Origin: JAFAGX01 sp963759875
Lineage (GTDB): Bacteria; Acidobacteriota; Terriglobia; Terriglobales; Acidobacteriaceae
DNA length: 64,000 nt
Reading direction: 5' to 3'
Assembly (NCBI GenBank): GCA_963759875.1
Contig: CAVXBB010000004.1
Span: 183,159-247,158 of the forward strand
How positions within the stretch are numbered: the first letter of the stretch is position 1; every line of letters starts with the position of its first letter. A program made the translations under genes and the position numbers. Of this stretch, positions 1-9,916 are shown piece after piece. Under the pieces are notes generated by a model. It had not been told where the DNA came from. It saw only the letters and a program-made list of their open reading frames with translations, and did no database searches.

Positions 1-1
1 G

Positions 2-274
2 ATTGACGCCGACGACTACGCCGTTGTGAGGATCGAAGGCCATCCCGCGAAGAAGCTATCTTTCTGGATCGAGCGAGCCGACTTCGTGCGGCAGTACCAG
101 AAGATCGCTGGATTCTGGCTTCCACAAGAAGATGAGACCTTTGTCCAGGTCCGACTTTATGGCAAGAAGGTACTGACCATTGACCACCGCGATTACGTCG
201 TGAATGGAGCCAGCAACAAAAGTGAGCAGGCAGCTGCCGAGAGGGCTCTGGCGCGAGTCGTTGGCGGCAGGTAG
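2..274 (+). CDS. C-terminal end of a LolA-like/outer-membrane lipoprotein-sorting type protein (partial)
   Basis: The reading frame is open from the first bases of the window and stops with TAG at 272-274, so only about the last 90 residues are present and the true start lies upstream. The visible stretch alternates short beta-strand-like segments (KKLSFWIERADF, GFWLPQEDETFVQVRLYGKK, LTIDHRDYVVNG). This pattern resembles the C-terminal strands of LolA/LppX-type periplasmic lipid-binding proteins, which act in lipoprotein or lipid handling in the periplasm. The family call is an inference from strand pattern and wording only, because no catalytic motif is expected. The next gene begins 49 bp downstream on the same strand. 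Confidence 0.45.
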   Translation: MDADDYAVVRIEGHPAKKLSFWIERADFVRQYQKIAGFWLPQEDETFVQVRLYGKKVLTIDHRDYVVNGASNKSEQAAAERALARVVGGR

Positions 275-323
275 CATGGTTCGGTAAAGTTGTTGGCGCA
301 AGCCGGTTCCGAAAAGGGAAGCC

Positions 324-1259
324 ATGCAGGAGTCGCATTTGCCGAAGGAAACGCCACAATCGTCATCCGCCGCCGGCGATCTGCTATCCCTTCGGAACAT
401 TCTCATGGCCACGGATTTTTCCGAATGTTCCGCGCGAGCTTTGCGCTACGCGCTGGGAATCGCTGGCCGCTACGAAGCGCGATTGCACCTGTTTCATTGC
501 GTCGACCCCAGACCTTACAACATGGTAGGACCGGACGCCGTTCAGTCAGCCTGCGACGCTTCCTGGCGTGACATGCAAAGATTGGACACGGACCTCCGCA
601 GCAGCGGCCTGGCGAAGAATATCGAAATCAAGCTTCGAGTCGAAGTGGGGGACCTGGCGGAGATTCTTCCAGGGCTTGTCAAGGAACTCGATCTTGGGCT
701 GATTGTAGTGGGCACGCACGGGCGAACTGGCTGGAGAAAGATGGTTCTCGGGTCGGTGACCGAGATCGTTGTGGACCAGGCGGATTGCCCGGTGCTTACG
801 GTGGGGCCTTCCGACGATCGGACAAGGCTAGAGCAATTCGGGCCGGAACAGGTTTTATTTTCCAGCGCTCCCTCGGCTCATTCCGAACTGGCGCAAGAGT
901 ATGCCTTCTCTATAGCTCGCAAGTATGGGTCCCGCCTGACCGTTGCGGATGTGCTTGAAGACAAAGCGGGACGGGTTCGCGCGCAGGTTTCCCAGCTCGA
1001 ATGGCGTGAACAAGAATCGTCGGAACCAGAGTCGAGCGATGCGATTCGCGAAGTCGAACCGGCCGGCGCTCCGCAATTGCCAGCCGAGTTCGGCACGCGC
1101 GCAGACCTTGTCTTGCGGGTCGCGGATCGCATAGCCGCGGATTTGATCGTGCTCACAGTACCCGCTAGTCACGGGTTTGCCGATCGTTTCGTGCCCAGCA
1201 TTGCTTATCAAGTGCTGTGCTTTTCCCAATGCCCAGTTCTCACCGTGCGTGCCCGGTAG
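324..1259 (+). CDS. Tandem-domain universal stress protein (UspA family)
   Basis: This 311-residue protein has two Usp domains. The first (about residues 26-155) starts with RNILMATDFSECS and ends with GTHGRTGWRKMVLGSVTE followed by CPVLTVG, which carries the G-x2-G-x9-G-S/T ATP-binding signature. The second (about 170-311) keeps the fold (VLFSSAPSAHSELAQEYA, ADLIVLTVPAS, CPVLTVRA) but lacks the glycine-rich signature, so it probably does not bind ATP in the usual way. Such tandem Usp proteins are cytoplasmic stress-response factors. The chosen ATG at 324 follows a GGGAAG ribosome-binding-like stretch. The gene stands alone, and about 140 bp separate it from the histidine phosphatase. Confidence 0.88.
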   Translation: MQESHLPKETPQSSSAAGDLLSLRNILMATDFSECSARALRYALGIAGRYEARLHLFHCVDPRPYNMVGPDAVQSACDASWRDMQRLDTDLRSSGLAKNIEIKLRVEVGDLAEILPGLVKELDLGLIVVGTHGRTGWRKMVLGSVTEIVVDQADCPVLTVGPSDDRTRLEQFGPEQVLFSSAPSAHSELAQEYAFSIARKYGSRLTVADVLEDKAGRVRAQVSQLEWREQESSEPESSDAIREVEPAGAPQLPAEFGTRADLVLRVADRIAADLIVLTVPASHGFADRFVPSIAYQVLCFSQCPVLTVRAR

Positions 1260-1400
1260 TTCTCGCTTTGTCATTTGCCATGTTTTTGACACTTACGGCT
1301 GACCTCCGATCTATAAGTTACGCAGGCGCTGATATTTATCAGTCGCAGGGCGCGATCTGGCTTTTGGAATCCGGTTTGCTTGAATGAGGCAAGAGACGGC

Positions 1401-1998
1401 ATGAGCGAAGCACTTCCAGTGATTTATCTGGCGCGGCACGGTGAAACGACTTGGAGTCTCCGGCCAGCATACCGGCCTTACCGACTTGCCCTTGACTCCA
1501 AACGGGGAACGCAACGCCGAGCGCCTTGGATTGCGCCTGCAGGGCCTGACCTTTGCCGAAGTGTTTACCAGCCCGTTGCAGCGCGCCGCCCAAACTTGCC
1601 AACTGGCTGGATTTGGAGGTGTGGCGGAAACCGATCCTGATCTGGTGGAGTGGGACTACGGTCAATATGAGGGACTGCGCTCGGACGAAATCGGCGCCAA
1701 GCATCCCGGCTGGCAGTTGTTCCGCGACGGCGCGCCGGGCGGCGAATCGCCGGCGCAGATAAGCGAGCGCGCGGACCGCGTGCTTGCACGTCTCCGCGCG
1801 GTAGGGGCGAACGTACTGCTCTTTTCCCACGGGCACTTCATTCGCGTTCTGACCGCCCGCTGGCTGGCGCTCGGGCTGGAATGCGCGGGCAAGTATTTCC
1901 TGCTGAGTCCGGCCAGCCTCAGCGCACTTAGTTACGAACATAATGTTTCTCAGCCGGTGATCCGGCTTTGGAATGACGATCATCACGTGAATGCATAG
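1401..1998 (+). CDS. Histidine phosphatase family protein (frameshifted in this sequence)
   Basis: The N-terminus (from ATG 1401) gives LARHGETTW, the phosphohistidine RHG motif with H13. The frame then changes near 1465 and continues as SGQHTGLTDLPLTPNGE. Later family motifs are intact: FTSPLQRAAQTC, WDYGQYEGL and FSHGHFIR with the second catalytic histidine. Members (SixA, phosphoglycerate mutase-like, PhoE) remove phosphate from proteins or small molecules. The length, about 199 residues, is normal. Either one base too many or two too few at the W-S-x-SGQHTG junction explains the break. Since everything else is conserved, a sequence error is more likely than a dead gene. It lies just upstream of the sugar cluster, so a sugar-phosphate substrate is possible but not shown. 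Confidence 0.8.
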
Positions 1999-1999
1999 G

Positions 2000-2021
2000 G
2001 AGACGCGGCTAGCCGCGTCTC
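2000..2021. repeat. Perfect 22-bp GC palindrome
   Basis: The arm GAGACGCGGCT is followed directly by its exact reverse complement, immediately after the histidine phosphatase stop codon and 50 bp before glgP. It could form an 11-bp cruciform or RNA hairpin. No T-run follows, so it is not a classical intrinsic terminator on the plus strand. It resembles the other short GC palindromes at 43251 and 49705 in this window. Confidence 0.75.
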
Positions 2022-2070
2022 TGCGGGAATCAGACCGGATTTTAGACAAATCGATCATAAGGATACCCAA

Positions 2071-4599
2071 ATGAGCACAAAGAGTGTGCCCCGCCCGCCC
2101 TCCGGCAAAGTCGTTCCCATGGCCACCAACGCAGCCAGCGTTTCGCAGCTTCTCGAACAGTACGGGTGCGGCCCGATTCCGTTTGTCGGGACGGAAAACG
2201 CGTTCTACGAACGGCATCTGGTTTTTGACCGCGCCATTGACCCGAAGGTGGCGAGTGCGCGGGAGCGTTTTGAGGCTTGCTCCCGTTCCGTGCGCGACGT
2301 CCTGGCGCAACGGTGGGTGCAGACCAAGACAACGTACGAGAAGCAGGATGCCAAGCGTATTTACTACCTGTCTATGGAGTTTCTCATCGGGCGTTCGTTG
2401 GCCAACAATATTTCGAACCTCCTGCTCGATCCGATTGTGCAACATGTGGTTCAAGGAGAAAATATTGACTGGCTTGAGTTGATCGAGCAGGAACCGGATG
2501 CGGGACTAGGCAACGGAGGCCTAGGGCGCCTGGCCGCGTGCTTCCTCGACTCGATGGCCACGATGCAGCTCCCGGCTACCGGTTATGGTCTGCGCTATGA
2601 GTTCGGCATGTTCAAACAATCGATCGTGGATGGCTGGCAAAAAGAGAGCGCCGACAATTGGTTGCGCGATGACGATCCGTGGGAGATCGCCCGTTCGCAC
2701 GAGAAGGTGGAAGTGAAGCTGAACAGCTCTTTTGTGCTGCGAGGGGGCAACTTCAAGGTCATTCCCAATCAGCCGTCGGTCTTGATCGGCATACCTTATG
2801 ATCGCCCGGTTGTGGGCTTCGGAGGGAAGACGATCAACACTCTACGTCTCTGGGCTGCGGCTACGTCGGAAGCCTTCGATTTTCAGGAATTCGGCACCGG
2901 CGATTTTGTCGGCGCGCTGGGTGAAAAACTCGAAGCGGAATCGCTTACCCGCGTGCTGTATCCGGACGATTCCACGACGGTGGGGCAAGGGCTGCGCTTT
3001 CTGCAGGAGTATTTTCTGGTTGCGTGTTCGCTGGCCGACCTGGTGCGCCGCTTTCAACGACACAACACGGACTGGGACAAGCTTCCGGAGAAGGTCGCGA
3101 TCCAACTCAATGACACGCACCCTTCCATGTCGGTCGCCGAGTTAATGCGCATCTTGCTCGACGACGCGCACCTGGGATGGGACAAAGCCTGGGACCTTAC
3201 GAAGAGGTCGCTCGGCTACACCAATCACACGCTTCTGCCCGAAGCGCTGGAGAAATGGCCGGTTGAGTGGTTCGAGGTGCTTCTTCCGCGGCATCTGGAG
3301 ATCATTTACGAGATTAACCGGCGGTTCCTCAACGAAGTTCGGATGCGCTTTCCGGGCGACGAGGGGCGCGTGGAGCGCGTGAGCCTGGTGGAAGAGGGCA
3401 ATCAGCGCAAGATCCGCATGGCTAATCTCGCGATTGTTGGGTCGCACAGCACCAATGGAGTGGCCGCCGTGCACTCGAAGCTGTTGCGCACTACGACAGT
3501 GAAGGATCTCGCCGAAATATTTCCCGAACGCTTCAACAACAAAACGAACGGTGTCACGCCGCGGCGCTGGTTGCTGGGAGCGAATCCCGAGCTGGCTGGC
3601 GCTATCACAGAAGTCATTGGCGACCGTTGGATCACGGACCTGAGTCAGCTCAACGAACTCAAGCCATTCGCCGCGGACCCCAGGGCTCGCGAACTGTTTC
3701 TCAAGTCAAAGCGGGACGCCAAAGGGCGGTTTGCCGATTGGCTCAAATCTGCGTCGGGGCAGATCGTGGATCCGGACACGATCTTCGATTGCCAGATCAA
3801 GCGCATCCACGAATACAAACGGCAACTGCTGAACGCGCTGCGCATCGTGGTCATCTATAACCGGCTGCGGGAAAATCCCAAGCTTGAGATGACGCCACGC
3901 ACATTTTTCTTCGCCGGCAAAGCGGCGCCAGCGTATCACCTGGCCAAGCTGATCATAAAGTTCATCAACAACCTGGCGGGCACCATTGACGTCGATCCTG
4001 TCGTGCGCGGCCGGCTCAAGGTTGTGTTTCTCCCCGAGTACAATGTCTCCCTGGCGGAGCGGCTGATTCCGGCGAGCGATGTCTCGAACCAGATATCGAC
4101 GGCCGGCTACGAAGCCAGCGGCACGAGCAATATGAAGTTCATGATGAACGGCGCCCTCACGGTCGGAACGCGCGATGGCGCGACCATCGAAATGGCCGAG
4201 GAGGCGGGAGAGGAGAACATGTTCATGTTCGGCCTGACGGTGGAACAGGTCGAGAACAGCCGCTCCTGGTACAGCCCTTACTGGCATTATGAAAATGAGC
4301 CGGAGACGCGCGCTGCGCTGGACCTTATTTTCTCGGACTACTTCAGCCGCAACGAGCGTGGGGTATTCGAGCCCTTGCGCGAAACGCTCCTGTTGTTCGG
4401 CGATCACTACATGCACCTGGCGGATTTGACTTCTTACCTCCAGACGCAGGAACGGGTCGGCGCGTTATATGCCGATCCCGGCGCATGGGCACACAAAGCA
4501 ATTCTGAACGTAGCGAGCTCAGGGAAGTTTTCGAGCGACCGCACGATTTCGCAATATGCATCCGAGATTTGGAAGGTGGAACCATGCCCAGTACTTTAG
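2071..4599 (+). CDS. glgP: Glycogen/maltodextrin phosphorylase
   Basis: This 842-residue protein is an intact GT35 phosphorylase. It removes terminal glucose from alpha-1,4-glucans with phosphate to give glucose-1-phosphate in the cytoplasm. Family blocks run in order: YYLSMEFLIGRSL, DAGLGNGGLGRLAACFLDSMA, VAIQLNDTHP, NKTNGVTPRRWL, QIKRIHEYKRQLLN and YEASGTSNMKFMMNGALTVGT. The last holds the lysine (K689) that binds pyridoxal phosphate. Length matches bacterial GlgP/MalP. It is the first gene of a run with pgm and malQ and overlaps pgm by 16 bases, so its product is passed directly to phosphoglucomutase. Whether glycogen or imported maltodextrin is the main substrate cannot be decided; the nearby maltoporin-like gene, malQ and glgX make both plausible. 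Confidence 0.97.
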   Translation: MSTKSVPRPPSGKVVPMATNAASVSQLLEQYGCGPIPFVGTENAFYERHLVFDRAIDPKVASARERFEACSRSVRDVLAQRWVQTKTTYEKQDAKRIYYLSMEFLIGRSLANNISNLLLDPIVQHVVQGENIDWLELIEQEPDAGLGNGGLGRLAACFLDSMATMQLPATGYGLRYEFGMFKQSIVDGWQKESADNWLRDDDPWEIARSHEKVEVKLNSSFVLRGGNFKVIPNQPSVLIGIPYDRPVVGFGGKTINTLRLWAAATSEAFDFQEFGTGDFVGALGEKLEAESLTRVLYPDDSTTVGQGLRFLQEYFLVACSLADLVRRFQRHNTDWDKLPEKVAIQLNDTHPSMSVAELMRILLDDAHLGWDKAWDLTKRSLGYTNHTLLPEALEKWPVEWFEVLLPRHLEIIYEINRRFLNEVRMRFPGDEGRVERVSLVEEGNQRKIRMANLAIVGSHSTNGVAAVHSKLLRTTTVKDLAEIFPERFNNKTNGVTPRRWLLGANPELAGAITEVIGDRWITDLSQLNELKPFAADPRARELFLKSKRDAKGRFADWLKSASGQIVDPDTIFDCQIKRIHEYKRQLLNALRIVVIYNRLRENPKLEMTPRTFFFAGKAAPAYHLAKLIIKFINNLAGTIDVDPVVRGRLKVVFLPEYNVSLAERLIPASDVSNQISTAGYEASGTSNMKFMMNGALTVGTRDGATIEMAEEAGEENMFMFGLTVEQVENSRSWYSPYWHYENEPETRAALDLIFSDYFSRNERGVFEPLRETLLLFGDHYMHLADLTSYLQTQERVGALYADPGAWAHKAILNVASSGKFSSDRTISQYASEIWKVEPCPVL

Positions 4600-6287
4600 A
4601 AAAACAGTCCGCGACAGGCGCGGCCAGCGCAACAACGATTTCGCCGCTCGCCGGCAAGCCGGCTCCGAAGGAGATGCTGATCGACGTGGCTCGGCTGGAG
4701 AGGGAATATTTTGATCGCCGTCCCGATCTGCACGACCCTAACCAGCTCGTCAGCTTCGGCACCAGCGGGCACCGCGGCTCGCCCCTGCATGGCACGTTTA
4801 CCGAGGCGCACATTCTCGCGATTACGCAGGCGATCTGCGACTACCGGCGAGAGCAGGGAACAGACGGCCCGCTCTATATGGGGAAAGATACCCACGCCGT
4901 GTCCGGGCCCGCGCAGCGCACTGCGCTCGAAGTGCTGGCGGCGAATAACGTCCAGACCATCATTCAGGAGAACGACGGTGTCACTCCGACTCCTGTGATC
5001 TCGCGTGCCATTCTGGTTTACAACCGCGGGCGCAAAGAGCATCTCGCGGATGGCATCGTGGTCACGCCCTCGCACAATCCGCCCGAAGATGGAGGTTTCA
5101 AGTACAACCCGACCAACGGCGGTCCGGCCGATACCGACGTGACGCGCTGGGTCGAAGACCGGGCGAACGAATTGTTGCGGGCGGGGAATGTCGCGGTTAA
5201 GCGAGTTCCGTTCGCCAAAGCGATGCAGGCCGCGTCTACGCATCAGGAAGACTTCGTTCTGCCCTACGTGCGCGATCTCAAAAATGTCGTCGACATCGAC
5301 GCGATTCGCTCCGCCAAACTCAAACTTGGCGTGGACCCGCTAGGCGGAGCCGCGCAACCGTATTGGGAACCGATCAATTCCATTTACGGGCTCGACATCG
5401 TCGTCGTCAATCCCATCATCGATCCAACGTTTTCGTTCATGACGGTGGATCATGATGGCAAGATTCGCATGGACTGTTCCAGTCCGTACGCGATGGCTCG
5501 GCTGGTCGGGCTCAAGGATCAATACCAGGTGGCTTTCGCCAACGATACGGACGCTGACAGGCACGGCATTGTAACTCCCGTTGCCGGCCTTATGAATCCG
5601 AACCACTATCTGGCGGTGGCTATCCAATACCTGCTTACCCACCGCCCGCAATGGCGTCGCGAAGTCGTCGTTGGAAAAACTCTGGTGAGCAGCAGCATGA
5701 TCGACCGGGTGGTTCGAAAACTCGGTCGCGAACTCCGCGAAGTGCCGGTGGGCTTTAAGTGGTTTGTGCCGGGCCTGGTCGATGGCTCGTACTGCTTTGG
5801 CGGGGAGGAGAGCGCTGGAGCCAGTTTTCTTCGTCGTGACGGCACGGTGTGGACGACCGACAAGGACGGCCCCATCATGGACCTGTTGGCGGCGGAGATT
5901 GCTGCGTGTACTGGCAAGGATCCTGGCGAGCACTATCGCGAGCTGACGGCCGAGTTCGGTTCTCCGTACTATACGCGCATCGATGCGCCGGCGACTCCCG
6001 AGCAGAAAGCGAAATTGCAGAAACTTTCGCCCGATGCCGTGAAAGAGTCAGATCTGGCGGGCGAGCCTATCACTGCCAAGCTGACCAAAGCTCCGGGCAA
6101 TGGCGCTCCCATCGGAGGCCTGAAAGTTGTGTCAACCAGCGGCTGGTTTGCGGCTCGGCCTTCGGGCACGGAGAATATTTATAAGATCTACGCCGAGAGC
6201 TTCCAGAGCCAGGCTCATCTGAACGCGATCTTGAGCGAAGCCCAGGAGATGGTGAACAATGCGCTCGGTTCCGGAGTGGGGCAATGA
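4584..6287 (+). CDS. pgm: Phosphoglucomutase (alpha-D-glucose phosphate-specific)
   Basis: The enzyme interconverts glucose-1-phosphate and glucose-6-phosphate, connecting glucan phosphorolysis to glycolysis and the pentose-phosphate pathway. The start at 4584 is supported by a GGAAGG ribosome-binding site and overlaps the end of glgP; longer upstream codons would read through glgP. The 567-residue product has FGTSGHRGS near the N-terminus, the phosphoserine loop TPSHNPPEDGG (S163), the metal-binding loop NDTDADRHG, the sugar-binding GGEESAG and the phosphate-binding RPSGTENIYKIYAES near the C-terminus. It is intact, of usual length, and overlaps malQ by four bases (ATGA), indicating translational coupling. 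Confidence 0.96.
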   Translation: MPSTLEKQSATGAASATTISPLAGKPAPKEMLIDVARLEREYFDRRPDLHDPNQLVSFGTSGHRGSPLHGTFTEAHILAITQAICDYRREQGTDGPLYMGKDTHAVSGPAQRTALEVLAANNVQTIIQENDGVTPTPVISRAILVYNRGRKEHLADGIVVTPSHNPPEDGGFKYNPTNGGPADTDVTRWVEDRANELLRAGNVAVKRVPFAKAMQAASTHQEDFVLPYVRDLKNVVDIDAIRSAKLKLGVDPLGGAAQPYWEPINSIYGLDIVVVNPIIDPTFSFMTVDHDGKIRMDCSSPYAMARLVGLKDQYQVAFANDTDADRHGIVTPVAGLMNPNHYLAVAIQYLLTHRPQWRREVVVGKTLVSSSMIDRVVRKLGRELREVPVGFKWFVPGLVDGSYCFGGEESAGASFLRRDGTVWTTDKDGPIMDLLAAEIAACTGKDPGEHYRELTAEFGSPYYTRIDAPATPEQKAKLQKLSPDAVKESDLAGEPITAKLTKAPGNGAPIGGLKVVSTSGWFAARPSGTENIYKIYAESFQSQAHLNAILSEAQEMVNNALGSGVGQ

Positions 6288-7849
6288 GCAGTAACGGCGA
6301 CGGCGGAATCGCGAACGTTCCGCCGTTTCCGCCCGACTACCGCGCCTCCGGATTGCTGTTGCACGTAACGTCTCTGCCGTCGCCCTATGGTATCGGGGAT
6401 CTGGGATCGTCGGCGCTGGAATGGGTGAATCGCCTGCATGAAGCCGGGCAAAGCTGGTGGCAGGCGCTGCCGCTCGGTCCAACCGGTTACGGGAACTCGC
6501 CCTATCAATCGTTGTCTTCGTTTGCGGGCAACGCGCTGCTGATCAGTCCCGGCGGCCTGATTGCGGACGGATTGCTGCGAGCAGGCGATTGTGAATCTCA
6601 GTTGGCTTCGAACGCAGTCGACTACGAATCCATCATTCCGTTCAAAGACCGTCTGCTCGAAACAGCCTGGACAAACTTCAAAGCGGGGGAGCGCAAAGAC
6701 CTGCGGTCTGCATTTGAAGAGTTCTGCGCGCACCAGGCAAACTGGCTGGAAGACTACGCTCTGTTCCGAGCGCTGAAAGCCAGGTATCACGGGGCCTACT
6801 ATCTCGATTGGCCCGGGGAACTGGTGCAGCGGAAGCCGAAAGCCCTGGACGAGGCGCGGCGGGAGTTAGCGAGTCAAATCGATCAGGTTCGCTTTGCGCA
6901 ATTCCTGCTATTGCGCCAGGCCGATCAACTGAAGGATCACGCCCACTCCAAAGGCATAGGCCTGATCGGCGACCTGCCTTTTTTCGTTTCCCCCGATTCC
7001 AGTGATGTTTGGGCGAACCCGGAACTATTCCTGCTTGACGAGCAGCGCCGCCCGCGATTTGTCGCCGGCGTTCCTCCCGACTATTTCAGCGCGCAGGGAC
7101 AGTTGTGGGGCAATCCTGTCTACAACTGGGACGCCCTGCGCGCGACTGGTTATCGCTGGTGTATCGAACGGTTGCGTTCTCTGCTCGCGCACGTCGATGT
7201 AATTCGCCTCGATCACTTCCGCGGTTTCGCAGCCGCATGGTACGTCCCGGCGGGAGCGCCAACGGCGCAGACCGGGCAATGGGTGCCGGGTCCGGGCGCC
7301 AGTTTCTTTCAGGCGGTCCAACGGGAAGTGGGCCGTCTGCCGTTCATCGCCGAGGATCTCGGCGTGATTACGCCTGACGTGAGCGCTTTGCGCGACCAAT
7401 TTCAAGTGCCGGGAACTCGCGTCCTGCAATTCGCCTTCGATGGTCATGCGGACAACCCATATCTTCCGCACAACTTTGTCTCCAACACGGTCGCTTACAC
7501 CGGCACTCACGACAATGCTCCCACTCGGGAGTGGTATGAGGAACTCCCCGACTACCAGCGGCAGAACTTTTGGAATTATCTGCAGCGCGCGCCCGGCGAG
7601 GCCGCCGACGCCGCTCCTTCGCTGATGCGCCTTGCGTGGTCGTCGAAGGCGGCGCTAACCATCGCTCCGTTGCAAGATCTCTTTAACCTGGGTGGAGACA
7701 GTCGTATGAACGTGCCGGGCCGGGCCGATGGAAACTGGCGCTGGCGCAGTTCTGAAAAAACGCTATCCTCCCCGGCCTTTGAGTGGTTGCAAGAGTTGAC
7801 CGAGAGCTCGAAGCGCGGTGTGGCTCCGCGCGTCACCGCCCAGGCGTGA
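6284..7849 (+). CDS. malQ: 4-alpha-glucanotransferase (amylomaltase)
   Basis: This GH77 enzyme of 521 residues transfers maltodextrin segments between chains and releases glucose, feeding both GlgP and glucokinase. The N-terminal block SGLLLHVTSLPSPYGIGDLG and NSPYQSLSSFAGN are diagnostic. The catalytic triad is visible: nucleophile D310 in IRLDHFRGF, acid/base E357 in FIAEDLG, and D410 in YTGTHDN. Its ATG overlaps the pgm stop. About 390 bases without a confident gene follow before the porin, so the glgP-pgm-malQ unit may end here. The gene is intact and full length. Confidence 0.96.
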   Translation: MSSNGDGGIANVPPFPPDYRASGLLLHVTSLPSPYGIGDLGSSALEWVNRLHEAGQSWWQALPLGPTGYGNSPYQSLSSFAGNALLISPGGLIADGLLRAGDCESQLASNAVDYESIIPFKDRLLETAWTNFKAGERKDLRSAFEEFCAHQANWLEDYALFRALKARYHGAYYLDWPGELVQRKPKALDEARRELASQIDQVRFAQFLLLRQADQLKDHAHSKGIGLIGDLPFFVSPDSSDVWANPELFLLDEQRRPRFVAGVPPDYFSAQGQLWGNPVYNWDALRATGYRWCIERLRSLLAHVDVIRLDHFRGFAAAWYVPAGAPTAQTGQWVPGPGASFFQAVQREVGRLPFIAEDLGVITPDVSALRDQFQVPGTRVLQFAFDGHADNPYLPHNFVSNTVAYTGTHDNAPTREWYEELPDYQRQNFWNYLQRAPGEAADAAPSLMRLAWSSKAALTIAPLQDLFNLGGDSRMNVPGRADGNWRWRSSEKTLSSPAFEWLQELTESSKRGVAPRVTAQA

Positions 7850-8240
7850 ACCCTCCCGTGCCGGGCGGGAGTTCATGATACTGAGAATTCATTCTGGGCG
7901 AGGAAAAATCTCACCTCGGGCGCTAAAGCGCGAACATTTTTCAAGGGCTTACGGCACGACTGAAACGCCGCGCCCTTCCCTTACCTGGCGCTAATCAGAG
8001 CTTTTCGGCAAACTGAATCTCCAGTTCGTATCGCACTGTCATCTGCCAAGCCATTGACAGTCGTGCGCTTCTGCACTTGAAAGCGCGCGGCGCCGGATTG
8101 TTTGATAAAGCGTTTAAGTCCTTGGGGTTAGACGACGAAACGGTCCCATGTGAGGCGGTTTGAAGTGGAATTGCGAATGCTTTGAGAAGTGCCAGCGGGG
8201 TCGCACTTCTTTGCCGAAAACACGGGGTAGTGCAGCTTAT
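7850..8240. other. Intergenic region with two GC-rich hairpins
   Basis: No convincing gene is present. GGGCGCT pairs with AGCGC(G) at 7918-7931. A second hairpin at 7943-7977 has arms AAGGGC and GCCCTT enclosing CGGC and GCCG. The second resembles short repetitive hairpins that I recall from acidobacterial intergenic DNA. Either could end malQ transcription, since a short T-run follows the first. The promoter of the porin gene should lie between here and 8241, but no clear box was recognised. Confidence 0.4.
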
Positions 8241-9828
8241 ATGATCGCCAAATCTTGTTGCCATCGGAAGCAGCCTCTTCGGTGGTTCCTTTGTCATATT
8301 GCGATCATTTCTCTCGGGGGTTTGACCGCTACTGGCCAGCAGGCCGACCAGCTGCAACAGGAACTGCAGGAACTGAAAAAGCAGTATGACGCAACCACTC
8401 GGGACCTCGAGCAACGGATAGGCGCCCTGGAACAGCAAATCGAGAAAGAGAAAGAGGCGCGGGAAAAAGCCAAAGAGGCGACGGTGTCGGCAGTAGAGTT
8501 GGCCGAGAAATCGGCGCAAAGGGCCGTCCTCGGACAATCTGACCAGGGGGCAAAGTATCAGGGCCAAATCCCTTCGGAGCCGACCTACGATCTTTTGCGG
8601 GAGGCAGAGACAGAGATCGAAAATCTCCAACAACAAGTGGGTACTTTCGAGTTTCACGGCTATTTTCGCTCCGGTTACGGTCTAAATGGCGAGGGCGGGC
8701 AACAGGTTGCGTTTCAGGCGCCTGGGGCGGGCGCGAAATACCGCCTGGGAAATGAAGCGGAAACCTACGCGGAGTTGATCTTTGTCAACAACTGGGTGAA
8801 TCCGGAGCACAACTCCGATAAGGCCTGGATCAGGACCGAGTTCATGATCGAGGCCAACACTACGAACTCCGCCAATTATGCAAATTTCGCCAATGGCACC
8901 GGTAACGATCAGTTCCGCTTTCGTGAAGCCTTCGTTCAGGCTGGGAACGTGCTGGAGTTCCAGCCGAACGCCAAGTTCTGGGCCGGCGAGAGGTATTACC
9001 GCCGGCAGCACATTGACATCGACGACTTCTATCCACTGGACATGAGCGGGTACGGGGCCGGTGTTGAGGATTGGGATCTTCGCATCGGTAAAATGGCGGT
9101 GTCGTTCCTGTCGGGGGCAAGGCCCGACATCGTCACCTCGAACGGCAACCTCGCGAAGAGCAACATCGACGTGCGTTTCTATGACTTGAAGGGGCCCGCC
9201 GGTCTATGGGGCGGTTGGTTCGACTACGCAACTTCGAAGGGCGGCAACACGCCAACCGGCACGGTACCTACAACGGATGGCTTTGCTGTCGGGCTGCGTC
9301 ATCAGCGGCTGGAGTGGCATGGCGGCTATCACTCGTTCTCCATCCAGTATGGCACCGGAGCGGCCACCAACTTCAGCACGGAATATCGATGATCCAACTC
9401 CATACCTTCATAGCGCGAGAAAGTTTCTGGTCACCGAACAGGTGGTGTTTCAACCGAATGACCGGTTTGCGATCATGCCCATCTTTGTTTACCAGCGGAC
9501 TAAGGACGGTAATCCGCAGCGCGACTGGGTGCAGTGGGTGTCGTTTGGCGCGCGCCCGGAACTCTTCTTTACGAAATATCTCTCGCTGGCATTCGAGGCA
9601 GGATTCGACCACACGCACAGTCCCGGGCAATATGACGGTTGGCTGCGCAAGTACACGATCGCGCCGCAAATCGGAGCCGGCAGAAAATTCTTCAGCCGGC
9701 CGGTGCTGCGTACATTCCTGACTTACGCGAACTGGTCGGATGGATTCCGCGGCCTGGTGGGCGGAACGCCTTACCTGAACCGAACTGATGGACTGACCTA
9801 TGGCGTACAGGCCGAAGCGTGGTGGTAG
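8241..9828 (+). CDS. Maltoporin (LamB)-like carbohydrate porin with coiled-coil N-terminus (frameshifted)
   Basis: After a signal peptide (hydrophobic WFLCHIAIISLGGLTATG) comes a long charged coiled coil rich in LQQELQELKKQ-like heptads (about residues 34-95). It precedes a LamB-type beta-barrel: FEFHGYFRSGYGLNGEGGQQ, KFWAGERYYRRQHIDIDDFYP. The frame is lost near 9385 and resumes as IDDPTPYLHSARKFLVTEQ, running to the terminal strand YGVQAEAWW with the C-terminal tryptophan typical of outer-membrane barrels. One extra base in GAATATCGAT explains the shift. LamB proteins are trimeric sugar channels; the coiled coil probably trimerises in the periplasm. Position beside malQ and a sugar permease supports maltodextrin or oligosaccharide uptake. 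Confidence 0.85.
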
Positions 9829-9916
9829 GGCGTGGATTCGGAACCTGCGGGATCTGAAGGACGATGAGCACCAACCTGCAGCGCGACGACTGCAGAGGAA
9901 AATGAGGTGACAAGAA

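Noticed and set aside
1285..1320. Promoter TTGACA...TATAAG before the histidine phosphatase
   Set aside because: The spacing is 20 bases, too long, and the alternative -10 at 17 bases is poor.
1339..2454. Minus-strand 371-codon frame across the histidine phosphatase and the start of glgP
   Set aside because: It has no protein-like pattern and overlaps conserved genes.
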